The notes: a model not told the origin generated them from the sequence alone. DNA of 64,000 nt from Hyposmocoma kahamanoa (GCF_003589595.1 NW_020653854.1:23509331-23573330), one strand, 5' to 3'. Counted from the stretch's first letter, positions 42,165-52,689 are shown. Numbers and translations: made by a program.

Positions 42165-43721
42165 TCATTTTGCCGGTCTGGCCAAATGCTTCTTCACACT
42201 ACGTTTGAAGGACCCGATGTTATAGAGGGGAGGGAATACATGCGCCGGGAGTTGGTTCCACTATTTGATGGTTCGGCATAAGAACGAATTGCCAAACTTT
42301 TTAGTGCGGGACGGTATTAAACTGACCGTCCAACTGTGGCAACGCAGTCCGGCACGGGTGGTCCGCTGATGGAAAGGAGAGGAAGGGATAAGGTTGAATA
42401 ACTGTTCAGAGCACTCACCGTGGTACAGGCGATAGAATACGCTAAGAGACGCTATATCTCTGCGAAGCTGTAACGACTCCGCATGCTCAGTTACATGAGG
42501 ATTGTTGACAACACGGAAGGCGTAGCGCTGCAGTCCATCTAGGGCATCGAGCAAGTACTTGGCAGAGCCGTCCCAAAGGTGCGAACAGTACTCCATGCTG
42601 CTTCGGACCTGAGCTTTATACAACAGGTATCGCAGCTCTGGAGTAAAAAATCGGTGCACCTTGTTCAGGATGCCAAGCTTGCGCGACGCGGTACAGATGA
42701 CGCTCTCTATATAGTCTTTGTTGCTCATGTCCTTCCGGATGCTCATCCCCAGCAGGCTGAGCTTGTCCTGCAGCGTCAGCGTTGTACCCTGAAGATGGGG
42801 AAGTGGAAGGAATGGGGATTTTTTGGAACTGAACGCGCATACCTGGGTTTTCTTGGCGTTGAACTCAACCAAGTTTCGGGAGCCCCACGACGATATATGT
42901 TCCAAAACATGGTTGAGCTCAGCGACAAGTTTTTCCCGGTTTCTCTCAGGGTCCTCCCGGCTGCTTGACGGTTGCTTATAATAGCAACCGTGCACTGTGC
43001 TATCATCTGCATAGCAATGAATGTTGCCAAAAGGCAACAAGTCATTGATATGCAGAAGGAACAGCGTGGGCGACAGCACGGAGCCCTGTGGCACCCCAGC
43101 ATTAACTGTCACGAGCCGCGAAGTGCCTCCGTCAACAAGGACACGCAATCTTCGCTCGCGCAGAAAGCCGGAGATCCACTCACAAAGGCGGCCGGGAAGA
43201 CCATATGCCGGAAGCTTGGAGAGGAGACCACGGTGCCAGACCCGATCAAAGGCCTTAGCAATATCCAGACTTATCGCTAAAGTTTCGCCCTGTTTGTCGA
43301 TAGCTTCACCCCAGAGATGCATTAGATACGCTAGAACGTCACCCGTTGATCGGTTCGGCCGAAACCCGTACTGTCGATCATTAAGAATGGAGTGACGTTC
43401 CAGGTGCCGGATTATCTGGATATTTAGAATCCGCTCCATTACTTTGCAGAGCACTGAAGTGACAGCTATTGGGCGATAGTTTGTCGGATCAGACCGATCT
43501 CCTTTCTTGGGGATAGGTTGCACGTTGGCCTCCCTCCAAGCTAGGGGCACGTTACCAGATTGGTATGAGAGGCGGTATAAGCGCGTCAGTACGGGAGACA
43601 ACTCCGCCGCACACCTTTTAAGGACGATAGGAGGTACCCCATCTGGACCATAGGCTTTCCGCACGTCAAGAGTCTGCAGTTCCTTGCGGACATCACATTG
43701 CCTGATAACTATATCAGGCAT
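42165..43721 (-). pseudogene. LINE reverse transcriptase, one premature stop
   Basis: Open from ATG 43721 to a TAG at 42261-42263, after which the frame goes on 31 codons (WNQLPAHVFPP, FKRSVKKHL) to the natural TGA at 42165. Motifs in order: GPDGVPPIVLK, PIPKKGDRSDPTNYRPIAV, YGFRPNRST, the A motif SLDIAKAFDRVWH, the B motif AGVPQGSVLSPTLF, and the C motif CYADDST with the two catalytic aspartates. Then KLGILNKVHRFF and MEYCSHLWDGSAK in the C-terminal domain. All catalytic residues are present. Only the stop and the upstream insertion break it, so the insertion is fairly young. The 43721 ATG is not a real start; it is the first ATG after the break. Confidence 0.92.
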
Positions 43722-43811
43722 TGTGACTCCGCAGTGGGGAATTGACGGCGGTTGCGCATCTTGGTCGTGAATGCGTGAGTTAGCCCCAAAAAGGTCGGCC
43801 TAATAAATAAA

Positions 43812-44692
43812 TTAAAATAAATTGGCTTTCTCTTCGGGGCCATAGGACAAAAATCCATTGGGATACCTCAAAGGCGGCAGCGACGAACGACAAAAATTGG
43901 ACTGCACGGCTTTGGCCAGGCTCCAGTAGGCACGGCTACCGGTGGGATGGGCTACCAGCTTCTGGCCAATCCGTGAAACGCGCTGGGCATCCGCTCTTAT
44001 GTAAGCCCTCCTGCAAGACTTGGTTGCTTTGTTATAGGCTGCTTTAAGGGACGCAAGGTTGGGATCCTTTGTTACACGACCCTTGATCCAACCACGATAT
44101 GCAGCCTGTTTCTCACTAACAGCGTCCATGCATTCGCGATTGAACCAAGGGCGTCCTCTGCGATTGGCGATGACACTGGAAGACGGTATGTAGTAATTCA
44201 TAGCCGTTCCAATCTCATCGACAACAGCATCGGCAGCTGCTGAGGCATCCTTTCCCGCAAAGCAGTGCTGCAACCAAGGGATGGACGCAAAGTAGTCGCA
44301 CATACCATCCCAATCCGCCGACGAGTAGTGCCAAATGCGACGAGTGACCTCCTTCAGCTTAGTTGGAGGCATTTGGGAAACCTTACACCCAACCAAACAG
44401 TGATCAGAACTTCCCAGGAGGGCGCTGACTGATACTGTATAGTAGGTAGGGTGACTCGCGAGCAGAAGGTCAAGCAAAGAGGGTGCATGATCCGATATGT
44501 CTGGAACCCGGGTGGGCTGGGTTACCAGTTGGGTCAAGTCATGCGTGAGAGCGAAAGCGTGGGCAGTTCTTCCTGCATGGTCAGTCTTGAGGGAACTTAA
44601 CCATGATTCATGGTGAGCATTAAAGTCCCCCAACACGACCATCTCCGCAGATGGGAACTGCGCCTGCGCGTCAAGAGTCGCCTGGCTCTGGC
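43812..44692 (-). pseudogene. LINE apurinic-type endonuclease, C-terminal part, and linker
   Basis: The frame is already open at the truncation point 44692 and runs to about 43812. VVLGDFNAHH carries the GDFN motif, and GSSDHCLVG carries the SDH catalytic end motif of EEP/APE endonucleases, which nick target DNA to prime reverse transcription. A RPWFNRECMDAV and AAYRGWIKG linker follows, as usual before the polymerase. The first metals-and-nicking residues (N-terminal half) are gone. Near 43805-43822 a small AT-rich insertion (TTTTAATTTATTTATTA) breaks what should continue ANLFADLFG into the next segment. Confidence 0.88.
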
Positions 44693-44738
44693 ACTTGTAT
44701 CCAAGCCAAAGTTATTAATAAAAAAAAAGACCTCTCGC

Positions 44739-45098
44739 CAATGTCAATGTCACATTGATATTGAGAGCAGTGTGCCCATTTGTGGCAGATTTCTACCATT
44801 TGGGCAGATTTAATTTTTATTCATTTTCATTGCTGCAGAACATAATAAGTTATATTAAATGTGGCAGAGTTTGGTAGATTTGGGAATATTCGGCAATTAT
44901 TTTTTTCTTTATTATTTTTGGTAAGAAACTGAAAACTTGTTGTTCTCTGCTAGTACGAACAAATATCTGAAGCGAAATATAGGACAATGTTATAAACATA
45001 ACCTATATCAATTTCATAACTCCAGCTTCTACAGGCTCTACTCAATTAGCTTTTATGATACTATGATAATTAATCACAAGTATTGATGGGTCTCCTTA
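44739..45098. other. No recognised feature
   Basis: AT-rich; no motif. Confidence 0.4.
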
Positions 45099-45390
45099 AT
45101 GCACGTCGTCGTCGCCCCGGCAGACTTCTTCTTGTTTCCCAGCATCAAGTCGAAGCTCAAAGGCAAGCATTGGGGCACAATTAAGGACATCCAAGAAGCT
45201 ACGACGAGGGCGCTGAAGGACCTACCCGTTGACGTCTTCCAGGGGGCCTTCCGGGCATGGATAACTCGCCTACAAAAGTGCATCGATGCTGAAGGGTGTT
45301 ATTTTGAAGAGTACTAATGTATGGTACCGATAAGTTCAATAAAAGTATTTTTCCTGAAAAATGTTCGATACTTTTGGGACGGACCAGATA
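45099..45390 (+). pseudogene. mariner-type transposase C-terminus with 3' end
   Basis: 72 codons to a TAA at 45315. APADFFLFPSIKSKLKGKHW carries the third catalytic acid in the (S/A)P-D-(F/Y)FLFP context of mariner transposases. WGTIKDIQEATTRALKDLP and LQKCIDAEGCYFEEY form the usual end. After the stop, 45364-45385 (TTCGATACTTTTGGGACGGA) looks like a mariner terminal repeat. The N-terminal two-thirds, including the first two catalytic aspartates, are missing, so it cannot be active. Confidence 0.82.
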
Positions 45391-45442
45391 AGGTGGCCGT
45401 ACTACTCTGGACAAACACTTTCACTAGGAACTCTACTGCTAC
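45388..45442 (-). repeat. SINE family A, 5' fragment
   Basis: AAGGTGGCCGTACTACTCTG to GGAACTCTACTGCTACCAG, abutting the mariner end. Confidence 0.6.
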
Positions 45443-46611
45443 CAGAACATAATATTATTTATTGAGAAATATACATTCCCATTTTCCTTCTTAAAATCTC
45501 GTTATAATATCGCACTGTTAATACAATATAGTATCAACTCAAAAAGAGGACTTTCTCAGAATCGATACAAAACGAATTACACTTCCCGCAAAAACCACTA
45601 AAATTTATGTGTTATAGTTTATTATAGACACTTAAACAATTTGTCAAATATATTTAATAATAAAATGGAAAAAATAATTTCATGTCTTCAAATAAGGATT
45701 ATTTTGGCCAGAACTAGCTCACATAAAGTGTGTCTCATTTTGAGTTAAGTAGATATCTTTTGATTGTTTCTTACAATATTCTAACGACGATTTTTTAGAC
45801 GACGTGAAGAGTATCAAATTTTACGTTCAGTACTGATATACTATTAAATATCACATATTTTGAGTTACAACACTATTGTAATAGCAGTGCGATATGTATA
45901 AATTTAAATTTTATTTGTTAAACAATGAATTAAAATATAGGTACTTGTAAGGTATAATAAAAGCTTAAATACTAGAAACTAAAACTAGGATTCAATTACA
46001 TTAATAAAATTTAGTCACCGCAGCCTTCCCCCTTTTGTATGGTTATGCTAATGCGTTGGGCAAGATAGCTCTTGAGTTTCCTAGACAGTCTAATCATTTT
46101 TTGGATAAAATTTTGTAAAGATGAAGGGCACCGGGATCCCTGCTTTCAAATTAAACTTTAAAATACTATTGTCAAGAAACAATTATGATGTCCGTTTTGA
46201 CATTTGTTCGCTCATCAAGTTTTGTACTAGTTTATAACTACGTTGAAGTAGCTAATTGATGAACATTGTTAAATATAAAATTTATGGATTTATTGTTTTA
46301 TTTTTATTTATTAACTTATTTATTTTACGACACAACTCGGCATATGTTTTTCTAAATTCGAAATTTAAAAAATGAAATCTATTACGATCGTTAATTATGG
46401 GATCGCTGTCCAGCACAACTTCTACCTCATACAAACTCACGTCAAAGCTCAATATAAAACAAAGCAGTTTCGAAACAGTATGTAATAATATACTCGATAA
46501 GTAGGTCTTTTTAAATCATTTTCACACAGATTTCATAGTGTTTAACATGAATATGATTGTGTGAGTTTCGCGCCAGCGGTTTTACCAGTAGCCATTGTTT
46601 TTTTTTTCATC
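45443..46611. other. Presumed upstream region or 5' intron of the receptor gene
   Basis: AT-rich, no element recognised and no convincing promoter motif. If the acceptor at 46728 is used, this is the end of a 5' UTR intron and the promoter lies further upstream. Confidence 0.35.
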
Positions 46612-46612
46612 C

Positions 46613-46665
46613 GAAGTGGCAATAATTCTCTGGATGAACTGTTTTACAAAGTGCTGTACTGTTAC
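46613..46665 (-). repeat. SINE family A, 5' fragment next to receptor exon 1
   Basis: GAAGTGGCAATAATTCTCTG, GATGAACTGTTTTACAAAG and GTACTGTTAC match the antisense 5' end of the family, 63 bp from the exon 1 acceptor. Confidence 0.6.
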
Positions 46666-46743
46666 AAAATAATAATAATAGCCACAACAATAGGCATAAT
46701 AGATTTATTTATCGTCTTGTTGTTTCAGACCGTCTCCAATGCT

Positions 46744-46866
46744 ATGATGTTAAGTGAACCAAGCCCGACAGCGGGCAACGACTCTGTGACGGACCTACAG
46801 AGCTTCTTTGCGGTTGTCCACGATGACCATGAACACTACCGCAATAGCTCTCACAATGATACAGAG
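46744..46866 (+). CDS. TkR99D: Tachykinin-like peptide receptor, first coding exon (extracellular N-terminus)
   Basis: Seen: 41 codons from the first of two adjacent ATGs (46744 and 46747) to a splice donor, reading GAG then GTACAG, with the intron starting at 46867. A pyrimidine-rich stretch ending in TTTCAG at 46728 is a good acceptor, so the exon probably runs from 46729 with a 15-nt 5' UTR. The peptide is acidic and hydrophilic, has no signal peptide, and carries three N-glycosylation sequons (N12-D-S, N34-S-S, N38-D-T). This suits the outside N-terminus of a class A GPCR. The exon ends on a codon boundary and joins in phase 0 to the exon at 50044, whose product is clearly receptor-like. 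The open frame continues upstream to 46561, but that part is SINE remnant (46613-46665) and should not be counted. The identity is inferred from the downstream exon; this N-terminus is not conserved enough to name alone. Confidence 0.72.
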
Positions 46867-47094
46867 GTACAGTGGTTTTTAAGCGGTAACAATAAGAATA
46901 GAATCCCATCATTTTCATACAAACTTCACACCCGATTCAACTAACAACAGTAAACTATTCATTGTAAATAATATTATGACGTTTTGCTACCATATACTTT
47001 TATTTTCATATTGAATTCATTTATTTTTCGTGAAAGCACTCCGCTATAGTCGTTATAATGTAAGAGGCTCAATTTCACAGCAAAGTAAGACGAT

Positions 47095-47465
47095 GATAGT
47101 ACGTAATTTTGAATACATTAAACGAAACCGTAAACAAACAAAGATCGAATACTCAGAAAAAATCCTTCGATCCATCCGGATTCGAACTGACGTATTCTAG
47201 CTTACCATGCCAAACGCTATACTAACTAAGCCACGGAACGAACCAGCGGATCTCACAAATTTTTCTATGGGCTTGCGTCGTGTCTTTGCATTTGGTTTTT
47301 CAACGACTTTTTAGTCGTAGCGTCATCCAAGAGAAATCTATGAAGGATTTATCACCCAGTTAGTAACTTTACAGCTACCAGTCCTGGCGAGAGATGTCGC
47401 TATTCACTGAATTTGAAATTATTATTGAATTGATATTCAATTATTTTTTGTGAAATTACTCCACT
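47095..47465 (-). repeat. tRNA-derived SINE family C (full length)
   Basis: Minus-strand B box (AGTTCGAATCC, 47178-47188) and A box (TGGCTTAGTTAG). The 3' body runs through AAAAAGTCGTTGAAAAACC and GGTAGCTGTAAAGTTAC to an ATTGAATATCAATTC-type palindrome at 47430-47445. Confidence 0.8.
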
Positions 47466-47467
47466 AG

Positions 47468-47845
47468 TTACAATTATTAATACAAAGATCGACACTCAGA
47501 AAAAATTCCTTCGATCCGGTAAGCTAGAAGACGTCGGTTCGAATCCGGTTCGAATCTTTCACAGATTTCTCATAGATGGCGCTACGACTAAAAAGTCGTT
47601 GAAAAACGAAATACAAAGACACGACGCAAGCACGTAGAAAAATTCGTGAGATCCGCTGGTTCGTTCCGTGGCTTAGTTGGTATAGTGTCTGGCACGGTAA
47701 GCTGGAAGACGTCGGTTCGAATCCGGCCGGAACGAAGGAATTTTTACAGAGTGTTCGATTTTTGTATTAATAATTATAACAAACTAGTGGAGTAATTTCA
47801 CAAAAAAATATTGAATATCAATTCAATAAAAATTTAAAGTAAACA
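47468..47845 (+). repeat. tRNA-derived SINE family C, rearranged copy facing the previous one
   Basis: 47555-47845 is a full plus copy with perfect A box (47669-47680) and B box (47714-47724), ending TTGAATATCAATTCAAT. 47468-47550 is a hybrid: antisense 3' sequence (AATTATTAATACAAAGATCG) running straight into a sense B-box segment (GACGTCGGTTCGAATCCGG). Confidence 0.8.
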
Positions 47846-48154
47846 AACAATTGTTAACTTATTGGGTTTCAAAAATACAATAATTTTAATGAAGAATATA
47901 CAAATATGATAGAATAATAATTCCAAAAGTAAATGCAATTTTAAGTTAGTCCGAAAATTCTGCAAAACAGCTACGTCGTTAGCCTAATTTTTTTCAATAA
48001 TAGTGTTGTAATCTATTAATCGTTTAATTTCACCGAGTCAAATGACTCAATCAAAAACTCTAAAAATTGGAATCAAATTCACTTAAAAATACATTCCTTT
48101 TTGATTTTGACAGTGAGGTTAATATTGATAATCACGATTGAAAATCAAATAATA

Positions 48155-48330
48155 TACAATATACCAACGTTTCGGGCCCTTTACAGGTCCCATGTTCACG
48201 GTTGACTGTAAATGTACAAATGTCCTTGTTGCTAAATTTGTTATTTATATAGAGGTTGTAAAAGACCGAAATGTTGGTTCGTTTGAAAAAACAAATATTG
48301 GTGTACATCGTGAATAATTTTACAAAGACT
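48155..48330. mobile_element. Penelope-type terminal repeats, inverted and degenerate
   Basis: 48160-48209 is minus-sense (CAACGTTTCGGGCCCTTTAC, GGTTGACTG). 48250-48300 is a diverged plus-sense part (AAATGTTGGTTCGTTTGAAA). Same head-to-head arrangement as at 5.3 kb. Confidence 0.6.
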
Positions 48331-48746
48331 TGAATCATAGTCCAAATTATTTATTTTGCGTAAAAGAGTTAATAATAAAAAAATATTACCAAAAAAAATT
48401 GTTACTGCCTTATAGATGCTAATTTCTAATAAAACAGTACAAGTGAGTTACGAATAGCTAAGTTTATGAATTATTTTTGGAACTTGTGAAAAAAACCTGT
48501 TCCCTGAAATGTAAAAAAAAGTGTTGGCTAAAAAGTTAATTGACCCATCAACATGTTTAGCATAAAAAGTCAATTTCACTAATTTAATGACTTTTTCAAA
48601 TTTGTTCGAACGACCGGCCAGTATATAAATTAGACTTTTTACGACCTCCTGAATAAATTACGCACTTTTATTTATTTAAAATAGCGAAGGCACAGAAATA
48701 TTATGACTCTAAACTTAACTTTTATAGTCAATACCATAATTTTTTT

Positions 48747-48882
48747 TCGAGTTCTTAGGTTTTTGCAATTGTTACACATGGTCACGGTCGACTGACATGG
48801 GACCTGTAAATGGCCCCAAACGTCGGTTTGTTTGAAAAAACATGTACGCGATTTAAATCCGGAAAAATAGTATCCTTTCCTA
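48747..48882. mobile_element. Penelope-type terminal repeats, hybrid junction
   Basis: A minus-sense outer end (TCGAGTTCTTAGGTTTTTGC) is joined directly to a minus-sense inner end (GGTCACGGTCGACTGAC), then to a plus-sense unit from ATGGGACCTGTAAATGG to GAAAAATAGTATCC. The middle of the minus unit is deleted. Confidence 0.65.
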
Positions 48883-50043
48883 TATAATTTTTTTTTAAAT
48901 AACTTACTTTTGGCAATTGTGTTTTATGCGCAAGTCTTACATCGAATGTTAAGGCGGTGTTGTAACACCGCCACACACTAGACTAGGCTAGTCTAGGCGG
49001 TGTTCTAACATTCTAATGTGTATTTGTCGCTGTGGTGACCCTCTTATCTTCTCCTTTCTCGACTTGTTTCCTGCATATAGTAAGCTCTATGTAACACGGG
49101 GCGAAATGATTGATATTATTCTCTCATGTAAAAATATTCGTGTATTGTAAAAAACGACTGTTATATTAGGAGTCTGCCATGTGAACGACTCGATACATTT
49201 CAAAATTCAAAATCGTTACTACAAAAAACGTTTAACGACTGCGCCGATCATTCATCGATGTTGAGAATACTTTCCGATAGATGTCATGAACGTGTACGCG
49301 TTAACAGGCGGCTTCACATGATCCGTGATTTTACGCATCACCTCGCACTACTCCGCACGAGCGCATCAAAGGAACAGGCTCGTCTGTAGTAACACATACG
49401 CGTCCGTAACGGTGCATAGATGAATACATATTGTAGGTTGTCATTCTATAGTTGGTTAACTATCAATGTGCAAGGACGAGGTGGACGACGATAAACTCTG
49501 TAAAATCATGGACAGTATATATAGCAACTTTGTTCGCAATATATCCGTAGTTCGTAAACTAACCCTGTGTGAAATTGCTAGAAGATCATAAACAAATATC
49601 AATTCTCGTGATAGGATATCCGCAGACTAAGTAAATATTGGTACACATCGATATAGGGCTTCATTTTGATATTGTCCTATCCACAAATGAAACCACAGGG
49701 TTGCATATTTACATCTTTTCGTATAAACCTGATTACACACCACGACGACGACAACAACAGGGGCACTGACGCCGCTGCGGCGGCGCCGCAGTTGTAGTCG
49801 TCCATGCATTTGTTTACATAATTTTCATATACGCACCGCGGCGGCTAGTGCTACCGCAATTCTCTACTATCGTACGATTTTAGTTGCTCACATCGCAATT
49901 GCATATTTGCGGCAGCAAATAACGCCGCCGCCGCGGCGCCATATGTAATCACCCTAAGTTTGAAATATACAAAAATTGGTGTCACCTTTCAAGCCTAATT
50001 ACGATTTACGTAAATGTTGAATTTGAAAAAACTTTCTTGACAG

Positions 50044-50197
50044 ATGTACCAGTCGTTCATCTTGCCGTGGTGGCGGCAGGTGCTTTGGACGGTGCTGTTC
50101 GCTGGGATGGTGGTGGTGGCCACCGTCGGGAACCTCGTCGTCATCTGGATTGTACTCGCCAACAAGCGAATGAGGAGCGTCACCAACTACTTTTTAG
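50044..50197 (+). CDS. TkR99D: Tachykinin-like peptide receptor, second coding exon (TM1 to start of TM2)
   Basis: Seen: an acceptor (CTTGACAG at 50043), 51 codons plus one base, then a GTATGA donor at 50198, giving a phase 1 exit. The peptide starts with an ILPWWRQVLW segment, followed by a hydrophobic TM1 with the class A GN motif (GNLVVIW, the N1.50 position), a basic first intracellular loop (NKRMRSV) and TNYF at the start of TM2. Known: the PWWRQVLW lead-in and the RMR-VTNYF loop are characteristic of insect tachykinin receptors of the TkR99D type, rather than the natalisin/TkR86C type. Such receptors bind tachykinin-related peptides at the plasma membrane and signal through G proteins. 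The split codon would give V, as expected of the VNLS motif that begins TM2. TM2-TM7 are absent from this window. I am sure of the GPCR family and fairly sure of the subtype. Confidence 0.88.
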
Positions 50198-50804
50198 GTA
50201 TGAACGTATAACGTGCTTCTGCGATTAAAATATATACTTTTTTTGCTTTAGGGGGCAATTGTAACTAAACCTTCGAGGCTTTAAGAATTTAAATCCAATT
50301 AATCTATCTCATTAATCATTCAGGCAATTTGGCCCATATTTTTATATATGAACTGGTAAAACATATTTTGAAAATTAAAGATAAAAAATAATTTTTTTAT
50401 TTTAAAATACAGATGCACGGCCAAAAATTGAAAACATAAGGTCTCGTAAGTATGTTTAAGTTTTACAATAATGAATAGCGTTTCAACAGTTAAAAAGAAT
50501 CAGGCAGTTTATCTTCCCACGTACATACACTTTTTCGCCAGAGAGGGACCCAGTTTCTAATCGACACAGTTACGCGCCATATATCAAAACGTGACGCGTA
50601 TCAAAAAGCTAGAATTACCTACATTTTTGAATAAACAATCGGATAGCTCACGTATGTTTATCGAAAGTACATGAAGCTATCGAGATTGCTCGGCATGCGA
50701 ATTTTAATCGTTGTTGTGGATAGTCGGTACCCGCCAGCTCAAAAACAGTGTTAGGTACTACGTCAGTGATTAGTTTAGATAAGACTTTAGTAGAACGTTT
50801 TTTT
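50198..50804 (+). other. Start of the next receptor intron; nothing else recognised
   Basis: Begins with the GTATGA donor. AT-rich, and no further receptor exon seen here or to the window end. Confidence 0.5.
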
Positions 50805-51541
50805 TTATGACGGGACGAGAAAGTCTCGTGCCTGGTGGTAAGCGACACGCCTGTCCATAATAGTTGCAGTGCTGCTGAGAGCTTTAATTCGCAAAGATCT
50901 GAAGGGCCCTGCCGTTGCGCCCGTCACCCTTTTTTTTTTTGACGGGGGGAAATCTTTATGGATACCCCTGAGCCCAGGGAGACTCAGGGGTTATGTGGGG
51001 ACTCTCCCTCCAGACTGGAGGACCTACCCCACTAAAACCAACCCGGGTTTCCCTCTCGCCGGTTGAGTCGGCGCCGTGGGATCGGTGAACATTCACCACG
51101 ACGCCGCCCGGCCGCCCTAGCTTGCGCCAGGGCTCCCGCGCCAACGGAGGGGCGAGTCGGTTGTCCTCCGACCCGCCCCCCAGACGAGTGAGGCCGTGCA
51201 ATGCAGGCTCCGGAGTCCCTGTCCGGAGCCCGCTGGCTTCACTAGGGGATCAAGCGAGCAGCGAACTGCCTTCGCCTTCTCCCCGTACGTCTGCGCCGAA
51301 GCGGGTGCGCGTCCGCCGCGTCCTCGCGCACCCGCTCCGCGGCCTCCTTTTGCAACATAACCTCTGCGCGAGCGCGCCCGTCACCCTGAGACAAGTTGAA
51401 AAGTTACATGTGCCTGTAACTTCACCAGCACCCTTTCAAAACAGAAACGCAGGAATGTGCACGAAACTGATTGGCGTCAGAAATAGGTAAATTGGCAGTA
51501 CTTCCCTGGACGAACTCTTTCACAAGAAGCTCTACTGCTAC
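50805..51541 (-). repeat. SINE family A, copy 16, split by a LINE fragment
   Basis: The left part runs GACGGGACGAGAAAGTCTCG to GCGCCCGTCACCCT and the right part resumes GAGACAAGTTGAAAAG, to CTCTACTGCTACT. The host copy is otherwise complete. Confidence 0.88.
50931..51373 (-). mobile_element. GC-rich LINE 3' fragment nested in the SINE (443 bp)
   Basis: Poly(A) (T-run 50931-50940) and an exact 14-bp duplication GCGCCCGTCACCCT (50917-50930 and 51374-51387) show target-primed insertion in minus orientation. CCTGAGCCCAGGGAGACTCA and CCCTCCAGACTGGAGG hairpins lie near the 3' end. High GC throughout. Resembles R1-type LINE tails, but I see no diagnostic protein motif. Confidence 0.8.
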
Positions 51542-52689
51542 TAAAGATATACTTAAGTTAGACCTCAAAATCGATACTTCACTTCAGATGAGCCTATTAA
51601 TTCCAGCTTAGTGTAATCTGTATTTAAGAGATTCGGAGAACGCAAATAATAAATTCCTTTGATAAGACCGCGCATTTAATCGTCGACCATAAAGCGTCAA
51701 TTGTTCGTATAATAAATAACTTAAGGGAGGGAATTGCCTTTGAATACCGACATTGAGAGTAATGATTTCTGAGCAGCTGCTTGTTAGAAGTAGGTATACA
51801 GAGCTTGACTTTTTGAAAAATATACTTTATTTGAGGACAGACGATGAAATATTATTAATATTATTTTATATCCCGCAAAGGCACGGTGCAAGGACGAATG
51901 GAGAAGCATAGGGAGGCCTTTGCTATGGGACAACTGTTGCTAATTAAGAAAAAGCGTATCATGTATCCTTGTAATTAAAAAAGTGTATTTCCCGTGTCGA
52001 GTATACCAGCCGTGACTGCTTTGAAAACGACGTGTCGGAAATCAATTGGTATTTGTCTAATCATCAATTACTGATATCAATATGTTCCCTTCCACGCTTA
52101 GCATGACCTCAAAGACAAAGGGTATGGACAAAAGATACACTATATCACTCTACGATCGCGACGGTGACTACCGCGTACACTACTACTATAATAATACCGC
52201 AAAAGTTTATATACTCTCGCAAGTTTTGTCTGTTTGTACTAATGCCAAGCCTGTTGGTCGTCTTTTCAATTGCTAGGGTTGCCTTGCAATGCGACTTAAT
52301 AGCTAAAATTTTTAATAAACATTTTTATTATAAATAATTTTGTTAGCACAATAAGAGGTCGTGCTAATGATATTTTTCCATGACGATGTTGCACCATTTA
52401 TGGCGGTCTATGGTATAATGTGTGGCAGAGGATTTTGAGTAATCAAATGAAAGGCTAAAGGAACAAAAGAAAATAACGTTAATAACACAGGTACAATCAT
52501 ATGAAATACTCCCTACTTAGATTGCATACAGGTTAGATACGGTAAAATAGGAACTTACCCCAAACGGGCCCGTATTTGTACAAATATTATGCTTTACAAG
52601 CAGTCAGGTTACATGATTTTCAATGGTATAACTAGTCAGAATTTGATATGAAGTCAAGTACTTCTGCTCGATTTGGAAATTTACTAAAG
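51542..52689. other. No gene recognised
   Basis: The 64-codon frame at 52082-52276 has no motif. A LINE-like tail may lie at 51800-51960, unassigned. Confidence 0.35.

Larger units (their letters stand above)
42047..44692 (-). mobile_element. 5'-truncated non-LTR retrotransposon (2646 bp)
   Basis: A poly(A) tail (T-run at 42045-42058 on this strand), then minus-strand reverse transcriptase and endonuclease regions. The possible target duplication is only ACTT (42043-42046 and 44693-44696). ORF1 and the endonuclease N-terminus are lost by 5' truncation. No RNase H domain. Clade uncertain within the jockey/CR1/RTE-like group. Confidence 0.9.
41771..44726 (+). mobile_element. Retroposon R7, copy 2, split by a LINE
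   Basis: R7 sequence at 41771-42046 and 44693-44726, with an exact 12-bp duplication AAGACCTCTCGC (41759-41770 and 44727-44738) and the same A-rich tail as copy 1. The join GGACTT / GTATCCAAG is continuous in copy 1, proving the 2.6-kb LINE came later. Confidence 0.85.
46867..50043 (+). other. Receptor intron between the two coding exons (phase 0, 3177 bp)
   Basis: GT...AG boundaries at 46867 and 50043. It contains a head-to-head pair of tRNA-derived SINEs (47095-47845) and two scrambled Penelope-type terminal repeats (48155-48330 and 48747-48882). There is also GC-rich sequence at 49740-49940 with inverted CGCCGC-rich stretches that I do not recognise. Confidence 0.7.

Noticed and set aside
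42579..43395. Plus-strand open frames opposite the LINE
   Set aside because: Antisense shadows of the reverse transcriptase frame, caused by its GC-rich codon pattern.
46561..46743. Upstream extension of the receptor N-terminus
   Set aside because: 46613-46665 is SINE A sequence and a good acceptor lies at 46728. No signal-peptide-like or conserved sequence in the extension.
52082..52276. 64-codon plus-strand frame with DRDGDYRVHYYYNN
   Set aside because: Tempting composition, but no homology I recognise, no splice or promoter context, and it is short.
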